From Gnetum montanum (lineage: Eukaryota; Streptophyta; Gnetopsida; Gnetales; Gnetaceae), in NCBI GenBank assembly GCA_015680685.1, contig MNCI01016169.1, positions 252,706 to 316,705 of the forward strand: a stretch of DNA of 64,000 bases, written 5' to 3'. The notes under the pieces were generated by a model. The model did not search any database. It saw only the letters and a program-made list of their open reading frames with translations, and was not told the DNA's origin. Numbering within the stretch: the stretch's first letter is position 1; every line of letters begins with the position of its first letter. Position numbers and translations under genes: made by a program. Positions 9,981 to 21,072 of this stretch are shown piece after piece.

Positions 9981-11945
9981 TGTTGTAGTTCCAGAATGTA
10001 GTTCACGATGATAAGAAAACACCCTCTAGAACATATGCAATGCCACTACCCTGGCATCTTGCTGATCCTCTAGAGATGTTGTCTAACATCTTGTTGACCT
10101 TTTGGAGCTACCTCTACCACAGCCCATCGGCTTGGCAATAGCTCTTGTTATCAGTGCCTGCTACTGGAGTCCCAGCACTATTGTGGCCTAGCCACAAAGT
10201 TGCTATCCTCCAACCCCCGCCATCATCCGAGCTCAAAAGACATTTAGCTACTAGGTTTCTCATCCTACAACTGAACTACATGATGTTTGCCCTAGGCAGG
10301 GATTCCTAAGCACTCACATCACTACAATGAGGGACCATGCTAGGAGTTGTCAAAAGTGTTCAGAATGAGCAAAATAGTTTGACAAGTTTTCTAGTATAGA
10401 AATTTGCTACACTACGCAACGTAGTAAGCCTTGAAGAGATCAATCAAGCATCCAAGATGTAAGTTGATGACAAGTTGGTCTTCCAAAGCATTTTCCCATG
10501 TTGCAATCATCAAGTAAACTTGCTCCACCAACATAGGGTCCTATGCTATGCAGCATAGTACAGCGTAATAGGGATAAAGCACACAAAGGCCCCACTTTGC
10601 CAAGTGACTCCAACAAGAAGGTTGCACTTGGCAACACTTCGACCTTCAAAACTAGTTGTCCCACTTAGCCCTCAAGCCTCAAGCAAGGTTTCTTGGTAAA
10701 AAATGGTAGATTGAATAAGGGAGCATAATACATTGGCTGCTACACTGTTCTATGCTACATAGCGTTGCATAGCATAACAACAATGAAAAAATGATAAAAA
10801 TGTTCCAAAGATGAATTCAGCAAGTCCAAATTCTTTCCAGCATGGAGGAAAAAATCGTAGTTATTTACCTGACCAAGTCTTGCATAAATGCTCTCGGCTC
10901 TTACATAAGTTTTCTGTCAAGACCGGTGGCTACGCTATGTTACACTACGTAGTGTAGCACAACATAGCGAGAAGTTACTTAGGCTATGCCAATGTGCTAG
11001 ACAGCATGGGTAGTGCAACACTGGCATGGAGGAATCAAGACGTCTTCGATTAGCTCTATAACTTGTTGGAAATGATTATTCTCACCCTGATATCTCTTTG
11101 GCAGACAAAATCAAACACTTTGCTTCATTTTGCATACCCTTGTTCAATCCCCAAAAGTTGTTCCTAAGCTTGACCTACCTTGCAAGAGCAGGAAAGATGT
11201 AGTCCTAGAGTATAGGCTCCATTTTGCTTGCATTGTTGGCACACTAGATTTTTGGCACATGTAGTTTCAGCAGTATGGTCACAGTGTAACAAAGCTCACC
11301 TCCAACATTGCACACCTGCATAGTACAACCATGTTTACACCTTGTGGGGCCTAGGACACATGGCATCCAGACCACATTTTTCTCTTTCTCCTAGCCCTAT
11401 AAATACCCCAGAAAATAATGTTCAAGGGGTTAGTTGGTTGTTGGCTTAAGTAGTGATTGGCTTTTAAGTTGGCTTTTGGAGAACATAGTCTGCAATTTTT
11501 AGCACTCTCATTGCCTTTGAGTTTGCTGGTTGGCTCTACAGTTCAAAGATCTGTGACCATACTACTTTGTGTAAGTTGTGCCTCTCTTGTATTGCATGTC
11601 CTATTGTACACCTTTCAGCAAAGTAAAGGATCAAACCCGTGACTTTGGGATGGTGCACTTTCTCACCCAAGTATGTTTTGCTATTTGCTTACTATCATCA
11701 TTGTTTTGCACTATTTTCACTGCTTTGCATTTATTGTTCATCAATTTACTTCGTGTGCCTTGATTCCAAAACCAGCATTTACAAAAGGTTAAGATACACT
11801 GGTTAAGTCCCTATCTGATCGACCAGACTGTTCAGGGCACCCTGCTTTCGTTTCTCTCCAGCATGGGCCTCGCATGGATCTGGGGTTAAACTGTTCATCC
11901 GGTAACCTCTCAGTGTTCCAGCCACCAACGTTTTCAATCATAACA
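9981..11945 (+). repeat. 3' LTR of the Tat element (about 1.96 kb)
   Basis: It starts TGTTG directly after the polypurine tract. A TATA box (CCTATAAATACCCC) is near 11397. The right end is placed at TAACA (11945), which mirrors TGTTG, and the minus-strand LTR remnant begins just beyond; CAATCA at 11940 is an alternative end. No second copy is in the window, so the borders are inferred. The small open frames inside at 11457-11763 look like chance. Confidence 0.5.
10933..10969. other. Nested palindrome in the Tat LTR
   Basis: Outer arms CGCTATGTT and AACATAGCG enclose the perfect 12-bp palindrome CACTACGTAGTG. It could form a cruciform in DNA or a hairpin in RNA. It is the most compact of many CATAGCG-type motifs in this LTR. 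Confidence 0.7.
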
Positions 11946-12140
11946 TTATAGAACTAAAAATACTCCTTGAATGCATTAGGAAAATGGAATTTATAGACAT
12001 GATAATTCACAAATGCATTACATCTATGATATTGTATGAAAGCATATGATACTAAAGCTATAATATTGTATAAAGAATGCAATATTACAACTACGATATT
12101 GTAGGTATGATGTCTCTTCCAATGAATAAAGTGTTCATCA
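11946..12140 (-). repeat. Broken 3' LTR of element 0 (U3 part)
   Basis: Read on the minus strand, a purine tract ATGGAGGTA (12149-12141) is followed by TGATGAAC, like the GGGGGTA-TGATGAAT junction of element 1. The U3 continues with AATATCGTAG, AATATTGC, AATATTATAG and CAATATCATAG, decayed forms of the GATATC palindromes seen in element 1, then a TATA box (TCTATAAATTCC near 11995). It is cut off where the Tat LTR begins. Confidence 0.6.
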
Positions 12141-12359
12141 TACCTCCATAACTAACTAAAATTTCATCCTTGAGTTAAACAAAATTAAGATAGAATTTGT
12201 TACAAAATAGTGGAGATGACTTTAACTAACTTACTATTATTGATTTCAACTTAAGTGTCACCTTACATCATTTATTCAAGTGATTTTTTTAAAAGATGAA
12301 AAACATAAACATACATCAAAAATTACAAAAAAAAAAATCAAAGTCTTAAAAAAATTTCT

Positions 12360-13619
12360 AATGGTAGATCTTCATGTGATTCCTAGTGGTGGTGGCTCCT
12401 CCTACCTTGCTAGTTCCTATAGCAGTTTTGTAGCTTGATCTCCTATGCAGAAGTGATACAAGATGGCCTAATACTTTTGTAAATCCATCCATGGATCATT
12501 CATGGTCCAAGCCAAGTTAGCCAAGTTTATATTGTAGGAATTTTTTATGGACATGAAAGATTCTTAAACACTTTATTTTCTTAAATGAACCAAATAATAA
12601 ATAACTTGCATTTCACATTGAACACTTCAGCATTCTCCTTGAGCTACTGGTAATTTCTCATTTTTTGATCACATTTTGACAACATTTTGTTGCTCAATTT
12701 AGTGGGTTTGGAACATCTCTAGCTTTGGAATTCTTATTTGTAGCTTCTTATTTGTTTCATTGTGAATTTTAATTTCATAATCAAACAATGCAAATGTTGC
12801 TACTACTAGTTTCTTCACTTCATTCTTAAGAAAATCAACTATCAACATGGCAAGATTTATGTATCTTAAGCTAGCTAGCTCCATGTAATAAATCATTTCT
12901 TTTATATGCATATCTTTGACTTTCATTTTTTCTTGATAAATTACAAAGATTCTATCAAAGAAACTCTTCAAGATAACATCTAAAGGTTGTTGCAAAGTAC
13001 CATTTATATGGGATTTAGTTACCCTAATCTCCTTGTTATTTATCTCCTTTTGGAAGCCTACCTAATTCTTGTAATGTTTCTTGAACATATCTTTCTTGGT
13101 AGCCTTATGTTTCCAAGTTTTAATCTCTATTATGGACATATTCTACAATGCTTGGACTTTTGTCATTGAGAAGGTTCTATTCTCATGAGCTAACCTTTTG
13201 ATGTTTGCATCTATCTTTACACATTGTTCATGGAGATAACTTAGCTAAGTTTCTAATTGTTCTTTTTCTTTTGCTACTTGTCTTAGACTTCAATTTTTGG
13301 CTACCAAACCCTTGTTCTCTTTCTTCAACATGGTGATGCTTTCTTTAGTGCATAACCTTTAACATTAGTTGTAGAAGCATCCCATGTGGCGTTCTTTCTT
13401 TCCACTTTAAGTTGATGTTGCTTGATAGTAAGATGTTGCACTTTCTCAGTTTGGAACTAATCAACTAACTCTAGAGCTATGAACTTGATAAGATTTTGAT
13501 TTTAAGAATGGATTTCGGCAATTTCATCTAGTATACTTTATACCTCCAACATTATGTATTCAAGTCTAGTTTTGGGTACTCAAAACTTCCTTTTGGTTAA
13601 AATTAATTCTCATTACATT
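12360..13619 (-). pseudogene. Element 0 accessory gene, coiled-coil C-terminal part
   Basis: On the minus strand, 12995-12699 encodes IKEMIYYMELASLRYINLAML, which lines up with DLTEYMELANLRYANLAMLI of element 1 and KEMTKYMELVNL.YVNLTMLI of element 2. The following segment keeps the ANLAWTMNDPW and EEPPPLGIT endings that match the other copies. The product is helical and coiled-coil-like. It is full of stops. It is cut at its upstream side by the TRIM-like elements and continues at 15549. Confidence 0.7.
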
Positions 13620-14576
13620 TATTGGAGATATATTTAGAAATATCTTTTCTCACCTTCCTCAATTTGGTAATTTTCTAGATATGATATTGGCAGGTTCTAT
13701 CGTATTCTATGTCAAAGATAGAAATAAATTATGTATAAATTGGATTAAGAGGCTAATGTGAAAGTGCCTCATCGTAGGCCCTTGTTTGGCCTAGGATATG
13801 GAATTCTATTTTCATTGTTTAGTCTCTTCTCTCTTTTCTACATAGTTTAAAATTTAAATTTTGAAATTTGAAATGGTATCAGAGGAGGTTTTTGATGTTT
13901 AATATTTATCTATTCCTTCCACTGTTATTTCTATGATTTGTAGATTCTCTGCCTCAATCATGGAAGAGCGGATGTTGATCCTAAATGTTTATGCTTTGAA
14001 AATGATCATTTTTTACTAGCAAGGACTATTTCATATTTTTTCTATTTGGATTTTTGTTTTTACTTGTTGATGTTATGATACTCTAGCAAGTTTCAATCCT
14101 CTTTTGTAACAGTGATCATTTTTTCATTGCCTATTTCTATATTAGTTTTTTGGTGCTAGGTAATCATTTCATTGTTGCTATTTTGAGCATGAATTATTAT
14201 TTCAGTAATCATTTCATCACTACTTTAGTCATCATTTCACCATCTTCTATTGCCTTGGTTGTAGATGTATTTAGGAAAACTATGATTTTGGCATTACCAC
14301 CATCATAGTTTTGGGGGGAGTGTTGGAGATGTATTTAGGAATCTCCTTTCTTACCTTCCTCAATTTGCTAATTTCCTAGATATGATATTGCTAGGTTCTA
14401 TCATATTCTATGTCAAAGATAGAAATAAATTATGTATAAATTGGATTGAGAGGTTAATGTGAAAATGCCTCATCATAGGCCTTTATATGGCCTAGGATGT
14501 AGAATCCCATTTTTATTATTTAGCCTCTTCTCTCTCTTTTTTACATAGTTTAAATTCTAAATTTTAAATTTTAACA
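13620..14576 (+). mobile_element. TRIM-like mini LTR retrotransposon A (957 bp)
   Basis: Two related LTRs of about 255 bp (13620-13873 and 14321-14576; consensus start TGTTGGAGATG, decayed to TATTGGAGATA in the first, and end near AACA) flank 447 bp. The internal part opens with the initiator-Met-type primer site TGGTATCAGAGG (13874) and closes with the polypurine tract TTGGGGGGAG (14311-14320). It encodes nothing, so it must be mobilised by a partner, as TRIM elements are. No clear target duplication was found. The minus-strand accessory gene continues on both sides, so the pair is an insertion. Confidence 0.82.
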
Positions 14577-15548
14577 TATTAGAAACGTTCTTTCTCACCT
14601 TTCTTAATCCAGTAATTTCTCGAATATGATATTGGTAGGTTCCATCTTTTTCTATGTCGAAGATAAAAATAAATTACATATAAATTGGATTGAGATGTAA
14701 TGTGAAAGTGCCTCATCATAGACCCTAGTTTGGCCTAGGATGTGGAATACCATTTTTGTTGTTTAGCAACTTCTCTCTCTTTTTTGCATAGTTTGTTTCT
14801 ATTATTTTTCATTTTAAATTTTAAAATCTGACATGGTATTGGAGTAGGTTTTTGATGTTCAATGTTTCTCTATTCTTTCTACTATCATTACCATCATTCT
14901 CAAATTCTCTGCCTCAAGCATAGAAGAGTGGTTGTTGATCCTCAATGTTTATGATGTGATAATCATCATTTTTGACCACTAGGGATTGTTTCACTTTTTT
15001 TCTATAGGGATTTCTCTTTTTTCTTACTAATGTTATGATATTCAAGAAAGTCCAATCCTCCTTTGTAACAATGATCATTCCATCATTGCCCATTTTTGTA
15101 TCAGTCTTTTGATCTTGGGAGATCATTTCGTTATTGCTATTTTGAGTATTAATTATTATTTTTTAGTGATCATTTCATCACTACTTCAATGATCATTTCA
15201 TCATCTTCAATCACCTTGATTACAAATGTATTTGGGCAAACTGTGATTTTGGCATTGTCGCCATTACAATTTAAGGGGGAGTGTTGGAGATGTATTTAGA
15301 AATATCCTTTCTCACCTTCCTCAATACAGTAATTTCCTAGATATGATATTGGTAGGTTCCATTATATTCTATGACAAAGATAGAAATAAATTATGCATAA
15401 ATTAGATTCAGAAGTAAATGTAAAAGTGCCTCATCATAGGCCTTGGTTGGGCTTGCAATGTGGAATACAATTTTCGTTCTTTAGCCTCATCTCTCTCTTT
15501 TCTACATAACTTTTTTATTAATTTTATTTTAAATTTTAAAATTTGACA
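14577..15548 (+). mobile_element. TRIM-like mini LTR retrotransposon B (972 bp)
   Basis: It has the same layout as copy A. LTRs are 14577-14833 (first bases eroded) and 15282-15548 (TGTTGGAGATG...TTTGACA). The primer site TGGTATTGGAG is at 14834 and the purine tract TTAAGGGGGAG at 15271-15281, with 448 bp between. Copies A and B abut with two full LTRs touching rather than one shared LTR. Confidence 0.82.
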
Positions 15549-16059
15549 GCACTGCCCTGAAAATGTCTTAAATAGTTTGTCTTATACATAGCAATCTATC
15601 TAGAGCATCCTTGTGCTACTTCACTGATATAGTTTCTTTTCCATCCCAAACACTTGTTAAAATTTGCACATCTTGCACCCTAGTGAAATTAGGAATGGAT
15701 GTTGTAGAAATGTTCAAGGCTACACTAACATGCCCTATAATCTCCTTTGCAATAGCTTCTTAGCCTTTATAGATGAATTGAATTATGGCATCACCACCTA
15801 ATGTAAGGATGACTTGGAATGTATTAGGATTCCTAGATATTTGAGTCATCTAGTTGCCTCTTATATTAATTAAAATTTTCTCTTTGATAGAGTCCATGAA
15901 GACTTTTGATTTATCTATTGTTACACTAAGTAGTAGTTGAAAGTCTTTGGCTACAACTTTTGATAATTGCTTCAAATGACTCATTGTTTGTTTATATACT
16001 CTAGGGTTTATTATATGAACATGGGTGTTATGTCCTCCACCAATAATTTTTACTATTTG
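15549..16059 (-). pseudogene. Element 0 accessory gene, middle part
   Basis: Minus-strand frames contain NTFQVILTLGGDAI, HVSVALNI and NFTRVQDVQIL. These align with ASFQVQLETGEGAT, HIKESLNI and DFTRAHDAQTL of the element 1 accessory gene (22350-22530). The fragment lies between TRIM B and the left target duplication of element 1, whose insertion cut it; the coding sequence resumes at 24912. TAG and TAA stops are present. Confidence 0.68.
16055..16059 (+). other. Left target-site duplication ATTTG of element 1
   Basis: ATTTG stands directly before the 5' LTR and is repeated exactly at 24912-24916, directly after the 3' LTR. Five base pairs is the usual duplication length for LTR elements. Confidence 0.9.
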
Positions 16060-16908
16060 TGATGAATTGTGATTCATTAGGCTACGATATCGAACCCTCG
16101 ATATCGGATCCACGATATCGAGTACGTGATATCGTAGCCCAAATAACGATATCGGATACACGATATCGTGACTCCTCTACGAGCCTATAAATACACATGT
16201 AAGCACATGAGAGGAGTCAGTCTTTTAAGTTTTTAAATAGTTAGTTTTAGAAGTTAGTTTATTTCTTTTTCTCTCTCAACCCTTTTTCCCAATGCATGCC
16301 TGCAGTGTGATGATTGTAATTGTATGACATCCTTTATTCAAGTGTGGTGTTCTTGCACACACACATGACCAGAAATAAAGATCAAGATTACTTCATCATT
16401 ATAGCATTCACTTAGTTTGGTTGGTTAATTTTAATTATTATTAAACGTGGAATGAGTACAACTTAATCACGAGCATCTACATGTGACTACTTGGTATCCT
16501 AGTAGTGTACTTGGGCCATGCGCTTGGTAATTCGAGTGGTAGCTGTGCACGAGGCCTAAGATGTGTACAGATGATTAAGGAACAAATGCTCATTGCACTT
16601 AGGCTAGCTTAGATTCTCTCTCTCTATCTCCTCTTAGTTTAACTCTCTCTCCCTTTCCTCCCAGCTTAATCAAAGTTATTTCCATTGCCTCTAGGAGTAG
16701 CACTAGCTTAGGACCATATCATACACCTCACTCTGGACTAAACCATATGTGACAAAGCAAATACTAGTCCAGGTGGGAAGACAACGAACTACAATCAACG
16801 AGTAACTATCTAGATACCACAACTAGCCTGTCTTTGGAGTTAAATCAAATCATGTGTGAAACACTTGTATTCGTATGGTTGAGTATAGGGGTACCTCATC
16901 ACTCATCA
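16060..16908 (+). repeat. 5' LTR of element 1 (849 bp)
   Basis: It is clearly the pair of 24063-24911, with equal length and near-collinear sequence. Terminal inverted repeats are TGATGA and TCATCA. Six GATATC palindromes, mostly CGATATCG, crowd 16085-16168, just upstream of the TATA box (CCTATAAATACAC, 16185). Downstream lie an AATAAAG signal (16372) and CT-rich tracts. Confidence 0.93.
16085..16168. promoter_or_regulatory. Cluster of six GATATC palindromes before the LTR TATA box
   Basis: Copies start at about 16086, 16100, 16114, 16128, 16148 and 16162, so spacing is mostly 14 bp, with one of 20 bp. The cluster ends about 17 bp before the TATA box. Regular spacing of a dyad suggests a multi-copy protein-binding site in U3. 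The second LTR keeps the positions, with several copies decayed to TGATATC or AATATC. Confidence 0.75.
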
Positions 16909-16909
16909 T

Positions 16910-16928
16910 TGGCGTCATTGCTAGGGAT
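16910..16928 (+). other. Primer-binding site of element 1, tRNA-Asp type
   Basis: TGGCGTCATTGCTAGGGAT begins one base after the LTR. It matches the complement of the plant tRNA-Asp 3' end (TGGCGCCGTTGCCGGGGAT), apart from three transitions. The same primer is used by Athila-type elements. Confidence 0.8.
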
Positions 16929-17050
16929 AGTGCTAGTTATCTAGATTAGTTATATCATACAAGATCACTGTAACAAGTATTAATGATATATCATTTAGAA
17001 AAGAAATTAAATTAAATTCAATTCAATTATGTCACAAATAATTCACAACC

Positions 17051-19060
17051 ATGTCTCTCTCACAAGACTATAACAATGCAACAACTAGTAAGGTAATTCA
17101 TTGGAGAACCAACAAATTATATGATGATGAAGATAAAATTTGGAGTAACCAATCTGATGTAGGGATTTCCAATGAATAGAAATGAAGACAACATCATCCC
17201 AACTCACGAATGCATAACATATCTAGTGATGATGAACCCTACTAGCCACTACAAGCCTAACAAAAATACAAGAGGCTATTTGAATATCTCGCAGGCATCG
17301 TAAGAAAACCCATCTACCCAGGGTTGACTTAAACAACTTTCCTAAGTTTTCAGGAGGCTATGATTTAGATCTGCAAAAGCATCTACAAGCCTTCCATAAT
17401 GCCTGTGTATGAAATAACATTCATAATGGATAGCAACATCTTAAGCTCTTTCCTATGACACTCATTGGCCATGCAAAAGTATGGTATAGGTTGTTAAAAG
17501 AAAAATCAATCCGACGTTGGCCAACAATGGTAGAACTCTTCAATGAAAGATATCAAACTTATGTAAGAGCGTCAGCCTTGAGGAGACAAATCCAAGAATT
17601 GAAACAAGAGCAACATGAACCCTTCAACATGGCCTTAGAAAGATATCATGCATTGTTAAATAACTACCTAGGCCATGGGTTCTCCGAGGAAAGGCTAATG
17701 TATCACATCATAGATGGGCTCTGTAATGAAATAAGGGAAACCCTAGGGATGTATGCCCGAGGTCGACTATATGAGATACAAACCCATCAACTTCAAGAAC
17801 TTATCAAGTGGGTAGAAAAAGAAGAAGAAATGGCTAAATGGGAGAACATTGAAAAATCTCAACAAGCCCAAAACCTTAAATCAACAAGGGCCCATGATAA
17901 TGAAGAAGAGAAATCAACTCACCATAAGGAGGTGGAACCATCTTTTCTAGTACTATAATCATTGGGTGAAGTTGAGGCAAAGATCAATAAGATGATGGAA
18001 TGGATGCATAAAAAATGTGGAGAATATGCCAACATTATTGGAGGTGGAGTCATGAAAATCCAAGAAGCAGGACAAAATACCCTTAGAAAATTGGAAAGAA
18101 GGATTGAAAAAATAAGAGCTCAACTGCCAATCATATGTATCAATGCAACATTTGCCTATATGATCACCCCAAGGGCCAATTTCCAATTTTGTTACATTTA
18201 CAGGAGCATTGGGGAAGAGTGTTACATCCAAAGTTCATATAGAGATACTATGTTTGATCATAGTGACAACAATCCCAGTCGTGGGGGAGATCACCCCCAA
18301 ACTAGTTACACCCTTCATACCATCTGAACCTAAGTGCTTATCAAGTTCAACATCTTATTTTCCCAACTGGGTTAACATCCTCTATCTCATGACATTATTA
18401 TTATTCTCCTCAATACTATCAACCCATATCCTCTCCAACAGGACCACCACCTCATGTACATTATACTTCTTCTCAATTTCAACATTCTCATCCTTCCCCT
18501 GCTTCTACATTGTCACCAACTATACCAGAATGGTTTGTACCACAGCAGCAACCCATGAATATTACTTATGCTTCTGCTAACAACAACAGTGGGAACTCTC
18601 CTCAACATTGACGATGCCCCTTCTTTCGGCATGATCGTAATAAGGGATAGCATAGTTCCAAGCCTACTGTATCCTCCAACCCAGCACAAGTCCAACACTA
18701 TGGTGCATCTTCCTCTTCAAACCTAATGCCTCATGTTACCTTATCAGGGCCACCACTCAATACTCCAAAAACCATATGGCCCAATGAATATAGCCACATG
18801 GGAAGACATGTTGATCCTTGCATACCATCTTATGGTCACAAGTGCCATAGTGGGTCAACCACTCATCAATTGACTACATCTTATAAATTGCCCCACTATG
18901 CTTACTATAATCAAGTGTGTGAACCCCACTCAGGGCACGTTCCAACCACCACATCAAAAGACACCCAGTGGTTCGGATATGACTAGATCCCAATATGTCC
19001 AACATGCAAGGATCCCAAACTTCCATTTATTAATTCTAGCCATGCTTAACCATTTAGCTG
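17051..19060 (+). pseudogene. Element 1 gag
   Basis: The ATG at 17051 opens MSLSQDYNNATT, like the MSSSHKCDN start in element 2. The retrotransposon-gag domain lies at about 17320-17850, with HLQAFHNAC, KLFPMTLIGHAKVWY, LFNERYQTYVRAS, FSEERLMYHIIDGL and a Glu/Lys-rich tail. Structural capsid proteins of LTR elements form the particle that packages the RNA. The C-terminal part (18330-19000) is rich in Pro, Gln, Ser and Tyr. Stops (for example TAG at 17956-17958) and frame changes break it. No zinc knuckle or protease motif was seen after it. Confidence 0.8.
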
Positions 19061-20429
19061 TGTGGGGTATCCTCCATTTTAACAACAATAGAATTAATAA
19101 ATGCTTTTCTTTTTCTTTAATTTTACAATTTTTGTTTTTCAATTTTTCATCTTTCAATTTGTTGTTTTATTTTTTTATTTATTGTTTTGTCTTTTTGTCC
19201 TTTTATGAGTAATCTCATCTACGAATAAAACACTCATGTAACTCATTGGTTGAGGTTTTATTCTATGTTATCAATTCTCGGGTGACTAATTATTTGGATA
19301 GTGAGCCCACAACATCCACCCATCCATTCTATGAATAAGAGGTTCTACTCAGGGTACAATGATATTCCTAATCATTAGAACTTAAAGTAATTTTGTGTTA
19401 TTATACCCAGAGTGAAGAAGGATGGCCTAAGTGGGAATGGCTAGGGTGTGACATCAAGGGGACTTGTGGATTCTCTTTGGTGACATCTGTAGGAGTTATC
19501 ATGTAGCTTGGTTGTACTAAGATCTTTGTAGATCTAACGAAAAATGGGAGTAAGAGTAATCAAACGACATTCAACTAGAAAAAATAATGCTAATCTAGGG
19601 AGTCGCACTAGAAAGACATGCAGCCATGCCTGCAGGTAGGTTGCTTCTCTGGATTAAGTAATTCATCAAAAAAAATGAGTGCTACAATGCAAAATCACTC
19701 CTCCCTTGAACAAAACACCAAGTGATCATACGCCTTGTTGTCATGGTGCTCTTATGGTGGTCCATCATTGGATGAAGCAATGTGATGTCACTGATTAGAG
19801 GAATGGACTTGGTCCTGATTTTGGAGTGATGGGCTAATGACATATTAATCATGCCTTACAAGTAGCATTCATTGTGCCTTGAGTCAGTTACCTCATGTCG
19901 GAATCTCTGCAATCCCTTCTATGATTTGTCTCACCTCACTATTCGTGTAATTGTGAATTGAGACTCGAGTAGCATGGGATTCATATCTCATCGTGGTGAT
20001 ATCTACATGTGTGGGTTTTGTGAGATCAGTGTGGATTACATTTAACCCTTCTAGTGCCTATGGACATTTTAAGGTGTGGTTACGCAAGGGCACTATAGGT
20101 TAGAACCTACTTTGGGGAGGACCCACTTGCGTAACCCTTGTAATTTGCAATCGTAACACATCTCCTGCACATCATCTAATACCCTCTAAGTATTACCAAT
20201 GTTCTTCTTTCCCTTATCATCCTTCCAGTTCAAACATTCCTATGTACTAACACATGCTCTTTTTCCTCCTACTCTTCATGACCTTCATTACTAGATTTTA
20301 CACCATGATACTTTTTCAGTGTTGTTAGACATTATCAACATTACCTTGGAGCCTTCACATTGACCCAAAGACCTTATTTTGTACCATAGAATTTCAAAAA
20401 TTTATAGGTTTTTCCAAGTACCCTATTTT
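19061..20429 (+). other. Non-coding spacer of element 1
   Basis: No gene was found. A T-rich tract (19090-19205) is followed by sequence that matches the spacer of element 2 in patches: GAGCCCACAACATCCACCCATCC (19302) with 40349, AGAAAGACATGC (19610) with 40736, and GAGGACCCACTTGC (20117) with 41217. It sits between gag and the internal promoter block in element 1 and between pol and that block in element 2. Confidence 0.7.
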
Positions 20430-20530
20430 CGACAAGACCCAATATCGGATCCCTGATATCAGGTTAGACATGATATCAGTTTCCCACTAGCGGGTACATG
20501 ATATCATGTCCTTAAAATCTATATATATGG
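20430..20530 (+). promoter_or_regulatory. Internal promoter-like block of element 1
   Basis: AATATC (20441) and three GATATC copies (20455, 20472, 20500) precede the TATA box CTATATATATGG (20519). This mimics the U3 layout of the same element's LTR: GATATC cluster then TATA. It lies about 550 bp upstream of the first good ATG of the accessory gene. Inference: it drives a separate accessory transcript. Downstream is a C-rich tract with an N gap. Confidence 0.6.
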
Positions 20531-20544
20531 ACCCTCCCCTCCCC

Positions 20545-20570
20545 NNNNNNNNNNNNNNNNNNNNNNNNNN
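20545..20570. other. Assembly gap (26 N) in a poly-C tract
   Basis: N bases are flanked by CCTCCCCTCCCC on the left and ten C on the right. The gap probably marks a long C tract just after the internal TATA box; its real length is unknown. Confidence 0.95.
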
Positions 20571-21072
20571 CCCCCCCCCCAAGTGTGAATGTTAACATCA
20601 TTTCAAACTATTCACATGGGGGAGTTTTTCAAATTTTCTTATACAAATTATGATTTTTCATCTCTTGTTTCGATAACCATAAATTGCTCGCTAGTGCTTC
20701 AATTTTCATTCTGTTTGAACCTACTTGAACCTGGAGTGTTCAGCTTAGTCATGGGGGAAGGGTACATGCTGCATTGCATATAAATGGTTTGAAATTTTTC
20801 ATTGCCCAAAGGACACTCTCAAGGGTAATTAGTTATAACAATAATAAACATGTTCCAAAAATAATTTTATCTCCTTATCTATACCGGGAAATTAAACTTT
20901 GAAGCCACCTAAGCAAAGTGGGCCAAATATTAAAACTTTTTGGGGACATTTCCATAAACATTCCTAATTTTAAAATCACACAAAATAAGAATGAACTCAT
21001 TAAGGAAAAAAGTAAGGTATAACTCAACTTTGGTAAGAAACCTTACTAATGATTGGCCCTGTGTGATTGCAT

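Larger units (their letters stand above)
1..11945 (+). mobile_element. Tat-lineage Ty3/gypsy retrotransposon, 5' end outside window
   Basis: The order read on the plus strand is a protease-to-RT linker (1-300), a 5.7-kb inserted or intron-like segment, RT, RNase H, a second RNase H, integrase (6060-9609), tandem repeats, a polypurine stretch and a long 3' LTR. A second RNase H between the RT-linked RNase H and integrase is an established hallmark of the Tat lineage, and so are an antisense extra gene and tandem repeats in untranslated parts. The 5' LTR, gag and protease lie left of the window. Stops and frameshifts run through the coding region, so the copy is dead. The right end abuts the broken LTR of the minus-strand element 0, which suggests that this element inserted there; the target duplication cannot be checked. 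Confidence 0.75.

Noticed and set aside
11457-11763. Two short open frames with hydrophobic stretches, possible small membrane protein
   Set aside because: They lie in the transcribed part of the Tat LTR, overlap each other in different frames, and have no partner or conserved motif.
16085-16168. Regular palindromes suggesting a CRISPR-like repeat array
   Set aside because: Units are only 6-8 bp with 6-12 bp between them, lie in an LTR promoter and occur in both LTRs; this is a regulatory cluster in a plant retrotransposon.
18954-19212. Lys- or Phe-rich open frames at the end of element 1 gag
   Set aside because: They are produced by an A/T homopolymer-rich tract, not a conserved protein.
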